Positions 1 to 9,009 of a stretch of 64,000 nt of DNA are shown here, piece by piece (position 1 is the first letter of the stretch; each line of letters starts with the position of its first letter). Under the pieces are notes generated by a model. It worked only from the letters and a program-made list of their open reading frames with translations. It made no database searches and had not been told where the DNA came from. The position numbers and the translations under genes are program-made. Source of the stretch: an uncultured Schlesneria sp. (lineage in GTDB: Bacteria > Planctomycetota > Planctomycetia > Planctomycetales > Planctomycetaceae); the NCBI GenBank assembly GCA_903858935.1, contig CAIOKO010000191.1:62001-126000 (forward strand), in the 5' to 3' direction.

Positions 1-1022
1 AATGACTGCTGTAACCGATCCTCAATCATCAGCCTCGCCGCATCCGCATCAATGCCTGACAAGTGGATCGAGAATTGCCGGATGCGATCCCAACTCGATT
101 GGGACATCAGTTTTTGCCGTGTCCACTGGATAAGCGTGTCGTCGACGCCGCTGGTGACAACCAGCAAACGAGGGCAAATATCAAGTAGGGCGTGCGTGGT
201 TGCAGACCAGCTTTGCACCTGTGCTTCGGTCAGCGTATCAACCTGATCAAAACAGAGGATGAACGACCGATTTCGAAACCCTGCAAATTGACATAAGGCT
301 CGCAGGACCTCTTTCATCTGTTCCACGTCGAGCGAACATCCATCGTCCGAAACGGCCGAGACTTTTAAATCTAATTGCCGGGCTTCGTCTGGATCAAGAT
401 ATCCACCCGAAAGCCAGCGTTTCGCTAGTTCAGCCCGTCCATTGGGTTGATGGCCATGAGTTTGATGCAGAATGTCCGCAAACAACAACCACATGACATT
501 GTAGATCGAGGGGTCACCTTTCATGCGATTTAAGACGACGCTGTAAGCTCGATGAGCCGTTGGCAAGTCGACTTGTTCTGTGATTCCCTGAGTGGCCATC
601 GCGTGATTCAGCGTCGCACAGACCAGTCGGTACAACCTTGTCTGCCCCGGCGACTTTGTCATTCCTCTGGTCAGAATACTGATCGACGTTCGCAGAATCG
701 TCCGAAGAATATCGTTTGGCCCCGCCTGAAGGTTAAGCAGATAGACAAACGGGTATTTTTCGCTACGAGCCCAGTCTCCAAACCGCGCCAACAGGTGACT
801 TTTTCCGACTCCTGGGGACCCGGTCACGACAATGCCGCAACCCATTTCTTTATTTTGAGCGGCTTTCCTCGCACGGCTCGTTAATTCATCGAACGCAACC
901 GCATGAATCTGAGGAATATCACTCGTCAGCGAATCCGTCTGCGTAACGCGGTTTTCGTCGAACGGATTCGTGTATCGAACATGATCGGCGAACATCTCTA
1001 AAGTCAGAGCCGACGGGGACAT
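1..1022 (-). CDS. P-loop ATPase (AAA+/STAND-like), 3' end cut by window edge
   Basis: The open frame runs from ATG at 1022 off the left edge; 340 codons are visible with no stop. A Walker A motif GSPGVGKSH lies at residues 68-76. A Walker B-like strand FILCFDQVD lies at 254-262, and a sensor-like strand LLVVTSG follows at 286-292. This order fits an NTPase of the AAA+/STAND type that senses or remodels something rather than an ABC or kinase. A purine-rich stretch (GGAAAG) sits upstream of the ATG. It lies 51 bp downstream of the unrecognised 428-residue gene on the same strand, so the two are probably co-transcribed. The effector end, if any, lies outside the window. Similar DQVD-type ATPases occur in phage-defence and DNA-transaction modules, but nothing here proves that role. 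Confidence 0.8.
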   Translation of the reverse strand, partial: MSPSALTLEMFADHVRYTNPFDENRVTQTDSLTSDIPQIHAVAFDELTSRARKAAQNKEMGCGIVVTGSPGVGKSHLLARFGDWARSEKYPFVYLLNLQAGPNDILRTILRTSISILTRGMTKSPGQTRLYRLVCATLNHAMATQGITEQVDLPTAHRAYSVVLNRMKGDPSIYNVMWLLFADILHQTHGHQPNGRAELAKRWLSGGYLDPDEARQLDLKVSAVSDDGCSLDVEQMKEVLRALCQFAGFRNRSFILCFDQVDTLTEAQVQSWSATTHALLDICPRLLVVTSGVDDTLIQWTRQKLMSQSSWDRIRQFSIHLSGIDADAARLMIEDRLQQS

Positions 1023-1073
1023 CACATAAACTTTCCGGGGGATTCGTGACAAGGTGATTCTTAACGAGTTCAG

Positions 1074-2360
1074 TTATTTTCGATGAACGAGTAAATGCGG
1101 AACATGATCAACTACAAGGCATGCCGACCTTTCCTCGTCGGTCAGTCCAAATCGGCCTTCAACCAGGCTTAAGGAATACCGTCCAGATCGTCGAAGTGTG
1201 AGTAATTCCCTGTCAAAAATCTCGCGCGGATATTTATTCAGGGCCGGGCGCAAATCGACCAGGCTGGCGTAACGTGGCAAACCAAGTTTTCCATCGAGAC
1301 TGGAAAAAGCTGAGTCAAAGTCGCTTACAAAATCCGCCGCGTCGAAAACGGCCTGAGTGCCAGGTGTCGCGTTGACAGCGACGTTGCCAACCACATCCGA
1401 TAATCGAAAAATCGACCACTTTCTCCCAATCTTCAATGCACCCAAATCTGAAGGAATGCGATTCTCGGAGATGTTTCGTTCGATCGATGATTGAAAATAC
1501 GGTCTTACTGCTGAATGAATCCCCTTGCACTTCACAATTTTGTCGACGGCAAGCACCTGGCTAGAATCCGTTCGAAGCTTTTCGAACGCAATCGAAAGCA
1601 GGTTTGGAGAACCGGCCAGGATGACTTCGTCGCCTACTAGCGCAACGTCGGCTTCTGGATCACCTTCAAATGAGACGATCGCTTGAGAACTAAACGGCTC
1701 AGACCTGATCGCTTTCTCGCGAATGGCTTGAGTTGTGGTACTCCCTGTCGATTCAAGAAGGGCGGGTAAGCCAGCTGGATAGGAATGTTTGCCCGCTGCT
1801 TTCAGACGCTTTAATTCATCTACTAACTTTCGACTCAGTTCCACTTCTGGTAAGGGAAATCGCTCGTCGTGAATCGCGAACAGTTTTTTCCGGCCGCTGA
1901 TCACGATAACCGGCAATAACCCTGCTGGCAGTTGCTGCGTATGGGTCGGCCAATAATTGTCGACCAGCTTTTTCAGTGGTTTGTCGAGAGACTGAGTTAA
2001 CTCGGCCAGCGCCTTAACAGGTACTTCTGCCGAACAACCTTTTTCGACAAGTGACTTCAGTAACCCGAAGTCTTGAGACAGTGGTTCAAGCTCAGCTTTA
2101 AAGAGAACAAGGCTATTCGAATCGGACTTACTGGCCAGCATCGCTTGTTGTTTTGCCGGAGCTTTCCGCAACGCTGCCTGAGCCACTTCAAACGTCAGCC
2201 CAGGAGTTTGCTCGATCAACTGCGAAAGCGTAAGCCACCCGGAACTTGTTAACTTTCGTGCTTGCAACGTCTCGACAATAGAGTTTGACGCCAAACTGAC
2301 GGGATCAGGTCGTTTTGGAGACCGAGTTTTCTTCATTGTTGTCTGAGTTACATCCACCAT
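1074..2360 (-). CDS. Conserved-looking protein of unknown function, partner of the ATPase
   Basis: A 428-residue soluble protein with no signal peptide or membrane segment and no family I recognise. The N-terminus is basic (KKTRSPKRP, residues 10-18). Residues about 25-100 read as alternating short helices (WLTLSQLIEQTPG, FEVAQAALRKAP) that could be winged-helix-like. A hydrophobic strand LPVIVISGRKKLFAIHDE follows near 148-166. The C-terminal third again looks like helix-turn-strand units. It is the first gene of a minus-strand pair whose second member is a P-loop ATPase 51 bp downstream. A DNA-binding or adaptor role for that ATPase is an inference from the pairing only. Confidence 0.75.
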   Translation of the reverse strand: MVDVTQTTMKKTRSPKRPDPVSLASNSIVETLQARKLTSSGWLTLSQLIEQTPGLTFEVAQAALRKAPAKQQAMLASKSDSNSLVLFKAELEPLSQDFGLLKSLVEKGCSAEVPVKALAELTQSLDKPLKKLVDNYWPTHTQQLPAGLLPVIVISGRKKLFAIHDERFPLPEVELSRKLVDELKRLKAAGKHSYPAGLPALLESTGSTTTQAIREKAIRSEPFSSQAIVSFEGDPEADVALVGDEVILAGSPNLLSIAFEKLRTDSSQVLAVDKIVKCKGIHSAVRPYFQSSIERNISENRIPSDLGALKIGRKWSIFRLSDVVGNVAVNATPGTQAVFDAADFVSDFDSAFSSLDGKLGLPRYASLVDLRPALNKYPREIFDRELLTLRRSGRYSLSLVEGRFGLTDEERSACLVVDHVPHLLVHRK

Positions 2361-2526
2361 GATTTCCGTATCTTACTTGGGAATTTGCCCGATTCTTCAA
2401 TCCGTAAGTTGATCAAAATCTATCTTGCTCGGACAGCGCCACCGCAGTCAAGAGGCACTCATCACAATACGCTGTCGAACTGAAAACAGTCGTCATCGTC
2501 GAAACTGAACCGTGAATGTCACATCA

Positions 2527-2551
2527 AAATCGCATGAAGTTGTTGCGATTT
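2527..2551. promoter_or_regulatory. Inverted repeat upstream of the DUF1501 gene
   Basis: AAATCGCA (2527-2534) and TGCGATTT (2544-2551) form a perfect 8-bp inverted repeat with a 9-nt spacer. It lies 66 nt before the GTG start at 2618 and inside the divergent gap shared with the gene starting at 2360. It could be an operator for either gene or a small hairpin; nothing distinguishes these. Confidence 0.35.
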
Positions 2552-2617
2552 AGGATCCCTTCAAGGTAACTTCTTTTGAGTTAGGTTCGAATCGAACTAC
2601 TCCCCTGGAGACGGCAC

Positions 2618-4048
2618 GTGACAGCAGGTATGCTCCATCGTCCCCTCTCACGGCGACAATTGTTGCAGGTGGGCGGAATCGGCACCTTGGGACTGTCGTT
2701 GCCAGGTTTGTTGAAAGCTGGAGAACCGCGAACGGGACAGGGAAGTCTTGCCGGAACACAAGACCTCGAACGATCGTGTCTCTTCATTGTGCAATATGGT
2801 GGTGCGAGTCAGATTGACAGCTTCGACCCCAAGCCAGTGGCTCCTGAAGATATCCGAGGGCCCTATCAACCGATTGCGACTCGAACACCCGGCTTGGAGA
2901 TTTGCGAACTCTTGCCGCAACTGGCTCTGAAGTCGGATAAGTTCACGGTCGTCCGTTCGATGACACATGGGAACGGCGGACACGATGGCGGGATGCACGT
3001 CGCGATGACTGGCCATTCGAATCCGAAGGTGGATACGCCCTATTTTGGTTCGGTTGTTTCGCGGGTTCGACCGTCAACCCGGAATATGCCTTCGTACGTC
3101 TGGCTGCAAAATCTGGCGGGCGATGTAGAACCTCGGTATCTCAAAGGAGGATTCCTTGGTACCGCATACAGCCCGCTACGCGTCGGGAACGATTTGGATA
3201 ACCCGAGTGTTCCCGAATTTCGTTTTTCGGCATTTGACCCTCCGGCAGGAACGTCGACGGAAAAACTCTTGCTAAGAAAAAAGTTACTTCAACGAATTGA
3301 GAACTCGATCCATTCCGCAGAATTCAAGAACGGAACGAGTATCGAGGACTCGACGAACAGATCGTTTGCTGAATTCGGTCGATTTCAAGAGAGGGCTGTC
3401 GATCTTGTGACGGGGGCGAAAGCACGGGCTGCATTCGATGTGACACGTGAGTCAGACAAAGTCCGTGACCGTTACGGTCATCACCCGTTGGGGCAAAATC
3501 TCTTAATGGCCCGTCGATTGATCGAAGCAGGAGTGCGACTGGTCACCGTCACTGCCTGGTGTGGACTCGCCGAAGGGGAAAAATTCACCAACGTTCAGAC
3601 ATGGGATATGCATGGACCGGGAGCCGCTGCACACCTCGGAAGTATTTTTGGAAACGGTTCATACGGTTTAGGATTCGCTCTGCCGCGAATCGATCAGTCG
3701 GTTTCGGCGCTGCTTGAGGATCTCGATGACCGGGGGCTATTTGAGAGCACGCTTGTGGTGTTGGTCGGTGAATTTGGTCGTTCGCCAAAAGTCAGCAACC
3801 AGGGTAGAGATCATTGGCCTGCCTGCTATTCGGCACTCCTGGCAGGGGCCGGAATCCGTTGTGGAACCGTTTATGGCTCGTCCGATTTACACGGGGCGTA
3901 CGTTAAAGAAAAACCCGTTTCACCTGAAGATTTCAGCGCCACGCTATATCGAGCCATAGGAATCAATCCCGGCACGCGACTTGGTCCGGACGGTTTCACT
4001 CACCCTGCCAGCGCAGGCCAGTCGATCGAAGAATTGCTGAACTGTTGA
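2618..4048 (+). CDS. DUF1501 family protein, Tat-exported
   Basis: A 476-residue member of the DUF1501 family, planctomycete-rich proteins of the alkaline phosphatase/sulfatase fold whose substrate is unknown. A twin-arginine signal (SRRQLLQVGG, residues 11-20) followed by a hydrophobic stretch predicts export of the folded protein. The family hallmark GEFGRSP...GRDHW appears in the last quarter, with AGAGI after it. GTG at 2618 has a GGAG box at 2607-2610 with a 7-nt gap, better placed than the ATG at 2630; either start keeps the Tat motif. DUF1501 genes usually follow a PSCyt1/DUF1549/DUF1553 gene. Here the only such gene in the window is 23 kb away, so this copy stands alone. Confidence 0.88.
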   Translation: MTAGMLHRPLSRRQLLQVGGIGTLGLSLPGLLKAGEPRTGQGSLAGTQDLERSCLFIVQYGGASQIDSFDPKPVAPEDIRGPYQPIATRTPGLEICELLPQLALKSDKFTVVRSMTHGNGGHDGGMHVAMTGHSNPKVDTPYFGSVVSRVRPSTRNMPSYVWLQNLAGDVEPRYLKGGFLGTAYSPLRVGNDLDNPSVPEFRFSAFDPPAGTSTEKLLLRKKLLQRIENSIHSAEFKNGTSIEDSTNRSFAEFGRFQERAVDLVTGAKARAAFDVTRESDKVRDRYGHHPLGQNLLMARRLIEAGVRLVTVTAWCGLAEGEKFTNVQTWDMHGPGAAAHLGSIFGNGSYGLGFALPRIDQSVSALLEDLDDRGLFESTLVVLVGEFGRSPKVSNQGRDHWPACYSALLAGAGIRCGTVYGSSDLHGAYVKEKPVSPEDFSATLYRAIGINPGTRLGPDGFTHPASAGQSIEELLNC

Positions 4049-4326
4049 GTGCAAAAGGAACCCGGGGAATGAAAGCTATTCAAGGTCGCCAGAAAGCCCA
4101 GCTGGCCGTTTTCCTAATAGCCCCGGCAGATATGTGACGCCCTTGCAGTCAACGTGGTTTCAATGTCCAATACGCACTCAGTTTCCAACGTCGTGACCGG
4201 CAGCTTAAAGAAGTTTGTCGCGCTGTCGATGAGTGAAAAATGCGAGAATCACGGACGCGAACGTCTGAATCACAATGTTGTTGATCCGAACGTGGTCGCA
4301 GTGATTACCTATTGAAAGTTGTTTAA

Positions 4327-5943
4327 ATGCCAGCGAGTGTTCGACGTGCTTTGATCAGTCTCAGCGACAAACAAGGTTTGATTCCATTTGCTCAAGGACT
4401 TGTCCGTCACGGTTTTGAATTGTTATCGACGGGAGGGACTCGGAAATCGCTGGAAGCGGCAGGAATACCGGTCATCGACGTCGCTCAATACACAGGTTTT
4501 CCCGAGATGATGGATGGGCGGGTCAAGACACTGCATCCCAAGGTGCACGGCGGATTGCTCGGTCGACCTGACCTGGCTGCCGATGCCAAGTCGATGAGCG
4601 AGCATGGCATCACTCCGTTTGAATTGGTCATCGTCAATCTTTATCCGTTTGTTGAAACGATTTCGAAGCCAGGTGTTTCGCCAGCGGAAGCAATCGAACA
4701 GATTGATATTGGTGGCCCCAGTATGCTTCGTTCGGCAGCCAAAAACCATAAATACGTCGGTGTTGTTACCAGTCCGGCACAATACGACAGGGTGTTAAGC
4801 GAACTTGCCGCTGGTCACCTCAGTCACGAGTTTCGCGTGGAACTCGCCGCCGCTGCATTTGAAATGACCGCTCGCTACGACAGAGCAATTTCTGATTACA
4901 TGCAAACACTGGTAACCTCAGCAGATCCGTCCCACAAATCCCAATTGTCACATTCTTCTGCCGAAAGTAATGAAGCATTCCCGCCAAAACTGACGTTGTC
5001 ATTCGAACGACGTTCATCGTTGCGTTACGGTGAAAACCCACACCAACGAGCTGCGTTCTATGTGGAATCATACCCGTTGCCATCAACGCTGGCGGCGGCT
5101 GAAATCCTGCACGGCAAGGAATTGTCCTACAACAATCTGCTGGATCTGGATGCGGCGATGCAGATCGTGCGTGAATTCCACCAACCTGCGGCAGTTGTCA
5201 TCAAGCACAACAATCCTTGTGGATGTGCCATGGCGGATCGTCTTTCAGATGCCTATCTCATGGCAGATGCTGGCGATCCTGTCAGTGCGTTCGGTTCGAT
5301 TCTGGGGTTCAATCGCGAAGTTGACGACGCGACTGCGGATCATTTGTGTGATCCTGGACATTTTATCGAATCAATTATCGCGCCTTCCTACACTCCGTCG
5401 GCATTTCAGAAATTAACGACTTTGCCAAAATGGAAAGCAAACGTTCGGCTGCTGAAGTGTCCAGGAATGCTCGACGCCCGGCCAATCAGCCAGGAGTTCC
5501 GCCGTGTGACAGGTGGCCTGCTTGTACAGGATCGGGACGAGGCCACCGATCAGAATTCGGAATGGAAAATCGTGACATCACGTCAACCGACGGATGTAGA
5601 ACGAGCCGATCTCGAATTTGCGTGGCTCGTTTGCAAGCACGTGAAATCGAATGCGATTCTGTTCGCCAAAGGAGGACAGGTCGTCGGAGTCGGCGCGGGT
5701 CAGATGAGTCGTCTCGATTCGTCATTCATCGCCGCATTCAAATCGAACGACCGTGCAAAGGGCGGCGTTTGCGCTTCGGACGCGTTCTTTCCGTTCCGCG
5801 ACGGGATTGACCAGATTCAAAAGGCGGGGATTACTGCCGTGATTCAGCCAGGAGGATCAAAGCGAGACGATGAAGTGATCGCGGCCTGTAACGAATACGG
5901 AATCGCAATGATTTTCACGGGTCAACGACATTTCCGGCACTGA
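4327..5943 (+). CDS. purH: Bifunctional AICAR formyltransferase / IMP cyclohydrolase
   Basis: Catalyses the last two steps of purine synthesis: formylation of AICAR by 10-formyl-THF, then ring closure to IMP in the cytoplasm. The N-terminal MGS-like cyclohydrolase domain (LLSTGGTRKSL, DGRVKTLHPKVHGG) occupies roughly residues 1-150. The transformylase domain carries RYGENPHQ, KELSYNNLLDLDAAM, the catalytic Lys-His pair in IKHNNPCG, and SDAFFPFRDG near the end. The length of 538 residues is typical. It is preceded by 278 bp with no recognisable purine riboswitch. It converges with the next gene with only 8 bp between stops, and no terminator hairpin is visible there. Confidence 0.97.
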   Translation: MPASVRRALISLSDKQGLIPFAQGLVRHGFELLSTGGTRKSLEAAGIPVIDVAQYTGFPEMMDGRVKTLHPKVHGGLLGRPDLAADAKSMSEHGITPFELVIVNLYPFVETISKPGVSPAEAIEQIDIGGPSMLRSAAKNHKYVGVVTSPAQYDRVLSELAAGHLSHEFRVELAAAAFEMTARYDRAISDYMQTLVTSADPSHKSQLSHSSAESNEAFPPKLTLSFERRSSLRYGENPHQRAAFYVESYPLPSTLAAAEILHGKELSYNNLLDLDAAMQIVREFHQPAAVVIKHNNPCGCAMADRLSDAYLMADAGDPVSAFGSILGFNREVDDATADHLCDPGHFIESIIAPSYTPSAFQKLTTLPKWKANVRLLKCPGMLDARPISQEFRRVTGGLLVQDRDEATDQNSEWKIVTSRQPTDVERADLEFAWLVCKHVKSNAILFAKGGQVVGVGAGQMSRLDSSFIAAFKSNDRAKGGVCASDAFFPFRDGIDQIQKAGITAVIQPGGSKRDDEVIAACNEYGIAMIFTGQRHFRH

Positions 5944-5951
5944 TCACGGAG

Positions 5952-6947
5952 TCAGTCGTTCGCCCAGTCGTCACTGCTTTTATTCACATCGCTGTCCGAC
6001 GACGAATTGAAGTGATCCCATGCCTCGTCGCCTCGGGCTTCCTCTTCAACGTCGTTGTTAAGTGGTTCGGCATTGGACTCATGTCGTGGATCTAATAGTC
6101 CCGGTTCATCGAAATCTGCTGCTTGTTGAGTGAAACTGGCCGTGACGACCTTTTGAGAGGGTGCGTCAGCAACAGCGTTCACCTGCTGAATAATTGGGGG
6201 GGACGCTGATGTGGCTCGTGGGGTTGGTCTGTTTTCGAAATTGGTAGCGACATCCGATGTCGGGAGTAGCGGTGCAAAAACATCAGGTTGCGGATGACGT
6301 TTTTCGAGTTCGGCGAGGGCCGTCGTCGCGTATTTCAGTTTCGGGTTGATTTCAAGAGCTTCGCGATATCGTTGTTCTGCCTGCCTCGTTTCACCCCTTT
6401 GTGCGTGGATATAGGCCAAGCTGGCAAGTGCGTTGGCATCGCTTGAGACCTCACGCAGGAGAGCAAGACTTTCTTCCATGTTTCCACGAGCACCCACGAC
6501 TAGCGCCAGGTTATTGGTCGTTCGCGGATCGCTTGGCTTGAGTCGGAGTGCGTCACGCAAGATCTGTTCTGCTCCGGGCAGGTCTCCGATCAGGTAGGCT
6601 GTATAGCCGATGTCTGCGAGCAGGCGCACGTTTTTCGGATCGAGTTTCCGTGCCTGCTCAAAATAACTGCTGGCTTCGCCAATACGTTGCAATCGAGTAT
6701 TCACGACGGCCAAGCGATGCAGATATTCGGGATTCTTCGGATGTTTTTCGTGTAGTTGCTGGTAAAGCTCACGCGCCTTTTCGAGTTTCCCCTGAGTCTC
6801 AAACTGATTTGCTGCAACGTATTCCGACACGATTTGATCGTTGTAGGCTCGTAATCGTTTTGGCGTCGCCACTGGTGTCAGCATTGATGCACAGCCGACT
6901 TGCAAAAGCAACCCAGTCACGAGGGAAGTGATCGTGAAAATCCGCAT
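5952..6947 (-). CDS. TPR-repeat lipoprotein
   Basis: A 331-residue protein with a short hydrophobic signal and the lipobox LQVGC (cysteine 19), so probably a lipid-anchored envelope protein. Residues about 38-210 contain four to five tetratricopeptide-like repeats (ARELYQQLHEKHPKNPEYLHRL, ASSYFEQARKLDPKN, AEQILRDALRLKPSD, AEQRYREALEINPKL), a scaffold for protein contacts. The last 110 residues are low-complexity, rich in Pro, Ser, Asn and Asp, and probably disordered. The repeat pattern is like PilF/NlpI-type lipoproteins, but no specific partner can be named. The region upstream is a 420-bp gap shared with the divergent gene at 7368. Confidence 0.85.
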   Translation of the reverse strand: MRIFTITSLVTGLLLQVGCASMLTPVATPKRLRAYNDQIVSEYVAANQFETQGKLEKARELYQQLHEKHPKNPEYLHRLAVVNTRLQRIGEASSYFEQARKLDPKNVRLLADIGYTAYLIGDLPGAEQILRDALRLKPSDPRTTNNLALVVGARGNMEESLALLREVSSDANALASLAYIHAQRGETRQAEQRYREALEINPKLKYATTALAELEKRHPQPDVFAPLLPTSDVATNFENRPTPRATSASPPIIQQVNAVADAPSQKVVTASFTQQAADFDEPGLLDPRHESNAEPLNNDVEEEARGDEAWDHFNSSSDSDVNKSSDDWAND

Positions 6948-7231
6948 AGCCTAATTCCTTGAATCAGGTTGGCTGAGGTGTCTCGATGGCTGAAGAACCA
7001 GCATGAAGTGATTGTGAGACGGACTCAATCTCCTGTATCAATCAACATCGGCAGGTTGTCTGGGCATCCTTAGTCAAAATTAAGGTTTCCCAGATGTTTT
7101 TTAAAGTTTTGTCACGAAGACGCAATGGTTCGTTCTTGTAATCTGGGCTTTATCACGCACAAGTTATTGTGGTGCAATTGCTTAAGCCGCCGTTACCGCT
7201 GGTGGCTTGCCATTTAAAATTTGCGAAAACT

Positions 7232-7259
7232 GAAATTCACCGTAGGTGATTTCGATTTT
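7232..7259 (+). terminator. Hairpin with T-tract in the leader of the isomerase-like gene
   Basis: GAAATTCACC (7232-7241) pairs with GGTGATTTC (7245-7253) around a 3-nt loop with one bulged T, followed by GATTTT. It lies about 110 nt before the ATG at 7368. It could stop readthrough or act as an attenuator in that gene's leader. The short T-run makes the call tentative. Confidence 0.35.
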
Positions 7260-7285
7260 CTCGTTGCTCAAATTGTCAGGAATTC

Positions 7286-7303
7286 TGAATCTCGCGAGAT
7301 TCA
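7286..7303. promoter_or_regulatory. 18-bp perfect palindrome, candidate operator
   Basis: TGAATCTCGCGAGATTCA is identical to its reverse complement over all 18 bases, with no loop. It lies 64 nt before the ATG at 7368. A gapless palindrome of this length just upstream of a start suggests the binding site of a dimeric repressor; no regulator gene is adjacent. Confidence 0.5.
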
Positions 7304-7367
7304 TTCTGCATCGCTTACGCCATATCCTATTGCGGTCGCAGACTCTTTCTATTTTAGAGGAATCATC

Positions 7368-8396
7368 ATGTCTGATTTGAACCCGTCTCAGGATTCGCGT
7401 GGCCTCAGTCGCCGGACGGTTTTGGGAACAGCATTGTCTGCAGCCGGGGCTGCGACTGCTGTCATGCGAGGTCCCTGGGGATTGGCGTCGGCGGCTGATC
7501 CATCAGGCGTCGTTTCGAATCGGGGCAAAAAATATGAAATGAAAAAATCGATTAACCTCTGGGCGTTTCCGTACCCGGACAAAATGTCGCTCGAGCAGTG
7601 TTTGCGGTTAGCAAAAGATGCCGGCTTCGACGGAATTGAACTGAACTTCGATTTGGACAGTGAACTGTCACCGAAGTCAGGAACTGCGGAATTCACAGCA
7701 ATCCGAAAACTGGCAGAAAAGATCGGTATTGCAGTGAGCGGTCTTTGTTCATTCCTGTTCTGGCCGTATCCGCTGACTAGTAACGATCCTGAAAAGCGGG
7801 CACGAGCACTTGAATTGGCTGGATTGATGACGCGAGCCGCAAGTGATCTGGGTACCGACAATTTGCTGGTTGTCCCTGGTGCGGTTCACATTCCATGGCG
7901 AACCGATTACGAACCAGTCCCCAACGACGTCTGTGATCGACGAGCGAAAGAGGCGATTGCCAAATTGCTTCCGCAGGCCGAGAAGCTGAAAATCCATATG
8001 AACATAGAGAATATTTTCTTTAACGGGTACCTGATGACTCCGATGGAAATGGCCACGTTCGTCGACGAATTTCACTCAGAATTCGTCCACGTTCATTTCG
8101 ATACCGGGAACATCATGCAGTACCAGTTCCCAGAGCACTGGATCGCCTACCTGGGAAAACGAATTCGAAACGTCCACTTGAAAGAGTTCACTAAGAAGGG
8201 GACCGATTCCTCGCTGGAAGCCTTTCGACCGCTACTGGACGGCACAACGAACTGGCCAGCCGTGCTTGAAGCGCTCGATGAGAGCGGCTACCAGCGGTAT
8301 TTGACCTTTGAATATTTCCATCCCTACCAGCACTGGCCCGAGGCTTTGATTTATCAAACCGGTGATTCGCTGGATCGCATGCTGGGGAGAAAATAA
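7368..8396 (+). CDS. Tat-exported sugar phosphate isomerase/epimerase-like protein
   Basis: A 342-residue xylose isomerase-like TIM-barrel protein. ATG 7368 is chosen over the longer frame because AGAGGAATC stands just upstream and a twin-arginine signal (SRRTVLGTALSAAGAA) follows near residue 15. Metal or substrate positions typical of the family are visible as GIELNFD, NIENIFF, HVHFDTGNI, RNVHLKEF and TFEYFHP. In this family these Glu, Asp and His residues bind a divalent metal and move protons in ketose-aldose interconversion or epimerisation. The substrate is unknown. Export places the activity in the periplasm, which is common for planctomycete homologues. The upstream palindrome suggests specific regulation. 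Confidence 0.88.
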   Translation: MSDLNPSQDSRGLSRRTVLGTALSAAGAATAVMRGPWGLASAADPSGVVSNRGKKYEMKKSINLWAFPYPDKMSLEQCLRLAKDAGFDGIELNFDLDSELSPKSGTAEFTAIRKLAEKIGIAVSGLCSFLFWPYPLTSNDPEKRARALELAGLMTRAASDLGTDNLLVVPGAVHIPWRTDYEPVPNDVCDRRAKEAIAKLLPQAEKLKIHMNIENIFFNGYLMTPMEMATFVDEFHSEFVHVHFDTGNIMQYQFPEHWIAYLGKRIRNVHLKEFTKKGTDSSLEAFRPLLDGTTNWPAVLEALDESGYQRYLTFEYFHPYQHWPEALIYQTGDSLDRMLGRK

Positions 8397-8419
8397 GCAA
8401 CAACACTTAAGCCAGCAAT

Positions 8420-8761
8420 TCATTTACTGGCGACATTCGATGGGGTCGGGGCAGGCGGGATGGTTTGAGTTGGTTGTCTTGAGTTGTTCCCGATGAGACT
8501 CGAGTTGGCATACAACCCTGAGTTCGTCCTGTAATAAATGGGACTTCGCTCACCGGGTCGCCGGCAGCTACAACCACGGAACCAGCCACCCAGATAGTGA
8601 TCGCCACCTCCGGCTTGAAGGCTCCCATAACCAGGTTTGTAGGGGATCGTTGGCGGGCTCAAACGCAGGCCGGTCCATTCATTTGCGCAGCAGGGTGTGC
8701 CTGACAGCATGACGGCGACCGATAATATGTTGACGCTGTACAAAATCCATTTTCGAAGCAT
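8420..8761 (-). CDS. Small secreted Cys/Gly/Pro-rich protein, unknown
   Basis: A 113-residue product with a clear signal peptide (KWILYSVNILSVAVMLSG, cleavage near CCANE). The mature part is rich in Gly, Tyr, Pro and Ser, with a CSC pair in GWFRGCSCRRPG. No family is recognised. It converges with the gene ending at 8396. Short exported proteins of this composition are common in planctomycetes, so it is probably real, but the only support is the signal peptide and the absence of a better frame. Confidence 0.55.
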   Translation of the reverse strand: MLRKWILYSVNILSVAVMLSGTPCCANEWTGLRLSPPTIPYKPGYGSLQAGGGDHYLGGWFRGCSCRRPGERSPIYYRTNSGLYANSSLIGNNSRQPTQTIPPAPTPSNVASK

Positions 8762-8988
8762 CGTGACGCGCCTTGACTCAGTTGAATGAGATCCGGAGAC
8801 AACGAAACTATTGTTCTCGTAAAACTTCGCATCTGACCGTTTGACAAAATCAGGGTTCTTGTCATTCGTCGTCGAATTACGCGGTTACAGACAAATTAAT
8901 CGTTGAATCCAGCAAACTCTCGAAAATCCTTGGCGCGAACAATCCGCGGACGTTTCTCTGCCGCTCACCAATAGAATTGTCACACGTC

Positions 8989-9009
8989 GCCGATGCTGGC
9001 AGCATCGGC
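8989..9009. repeat. Perfect 9-bp hairpin
   Basis: GCCGATGCT (8989-8997) and AGCATCGGC (9001-9009) pair perfectly around a GGC loop. No T-run follows on either strand, so it does not look like a simple terminator. It could be a structured RNA fragment or a protein-binding dyad. Confidence 0.5.

Larger units (their letters stand above)
6948..7367. other. Intergenic region, divergent promoters
   Basis: A 420-bp gap between the divergent TPR lipoprotein and sugar isomerase-like genes. An open frame upstream of 7368 is in frame with that gene, but it lacks a ribosome binding site and the ATG at 7368 has one. The gap holds a hairpin followed by T residues (7232-7259) and an 18-bp palindrome (7286-7303), listed separately. 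The remainder shows nothing recognisable. Confidence 0.6.

Noticed and set aside
2580-2600. GGTTCGAATC resembling a tRNA T-loop
   Set aside because: The flanking bases do not form a T-stem, and no acceptor or anticodon arm fits upstream.
4049-4326. Possible purine riboswitch or attenuator before purH
   Set aside because: No conserved purine riboswitch core or T-tailed hairpin could be found; only a weak GCCAG/CTGGC stem is present.
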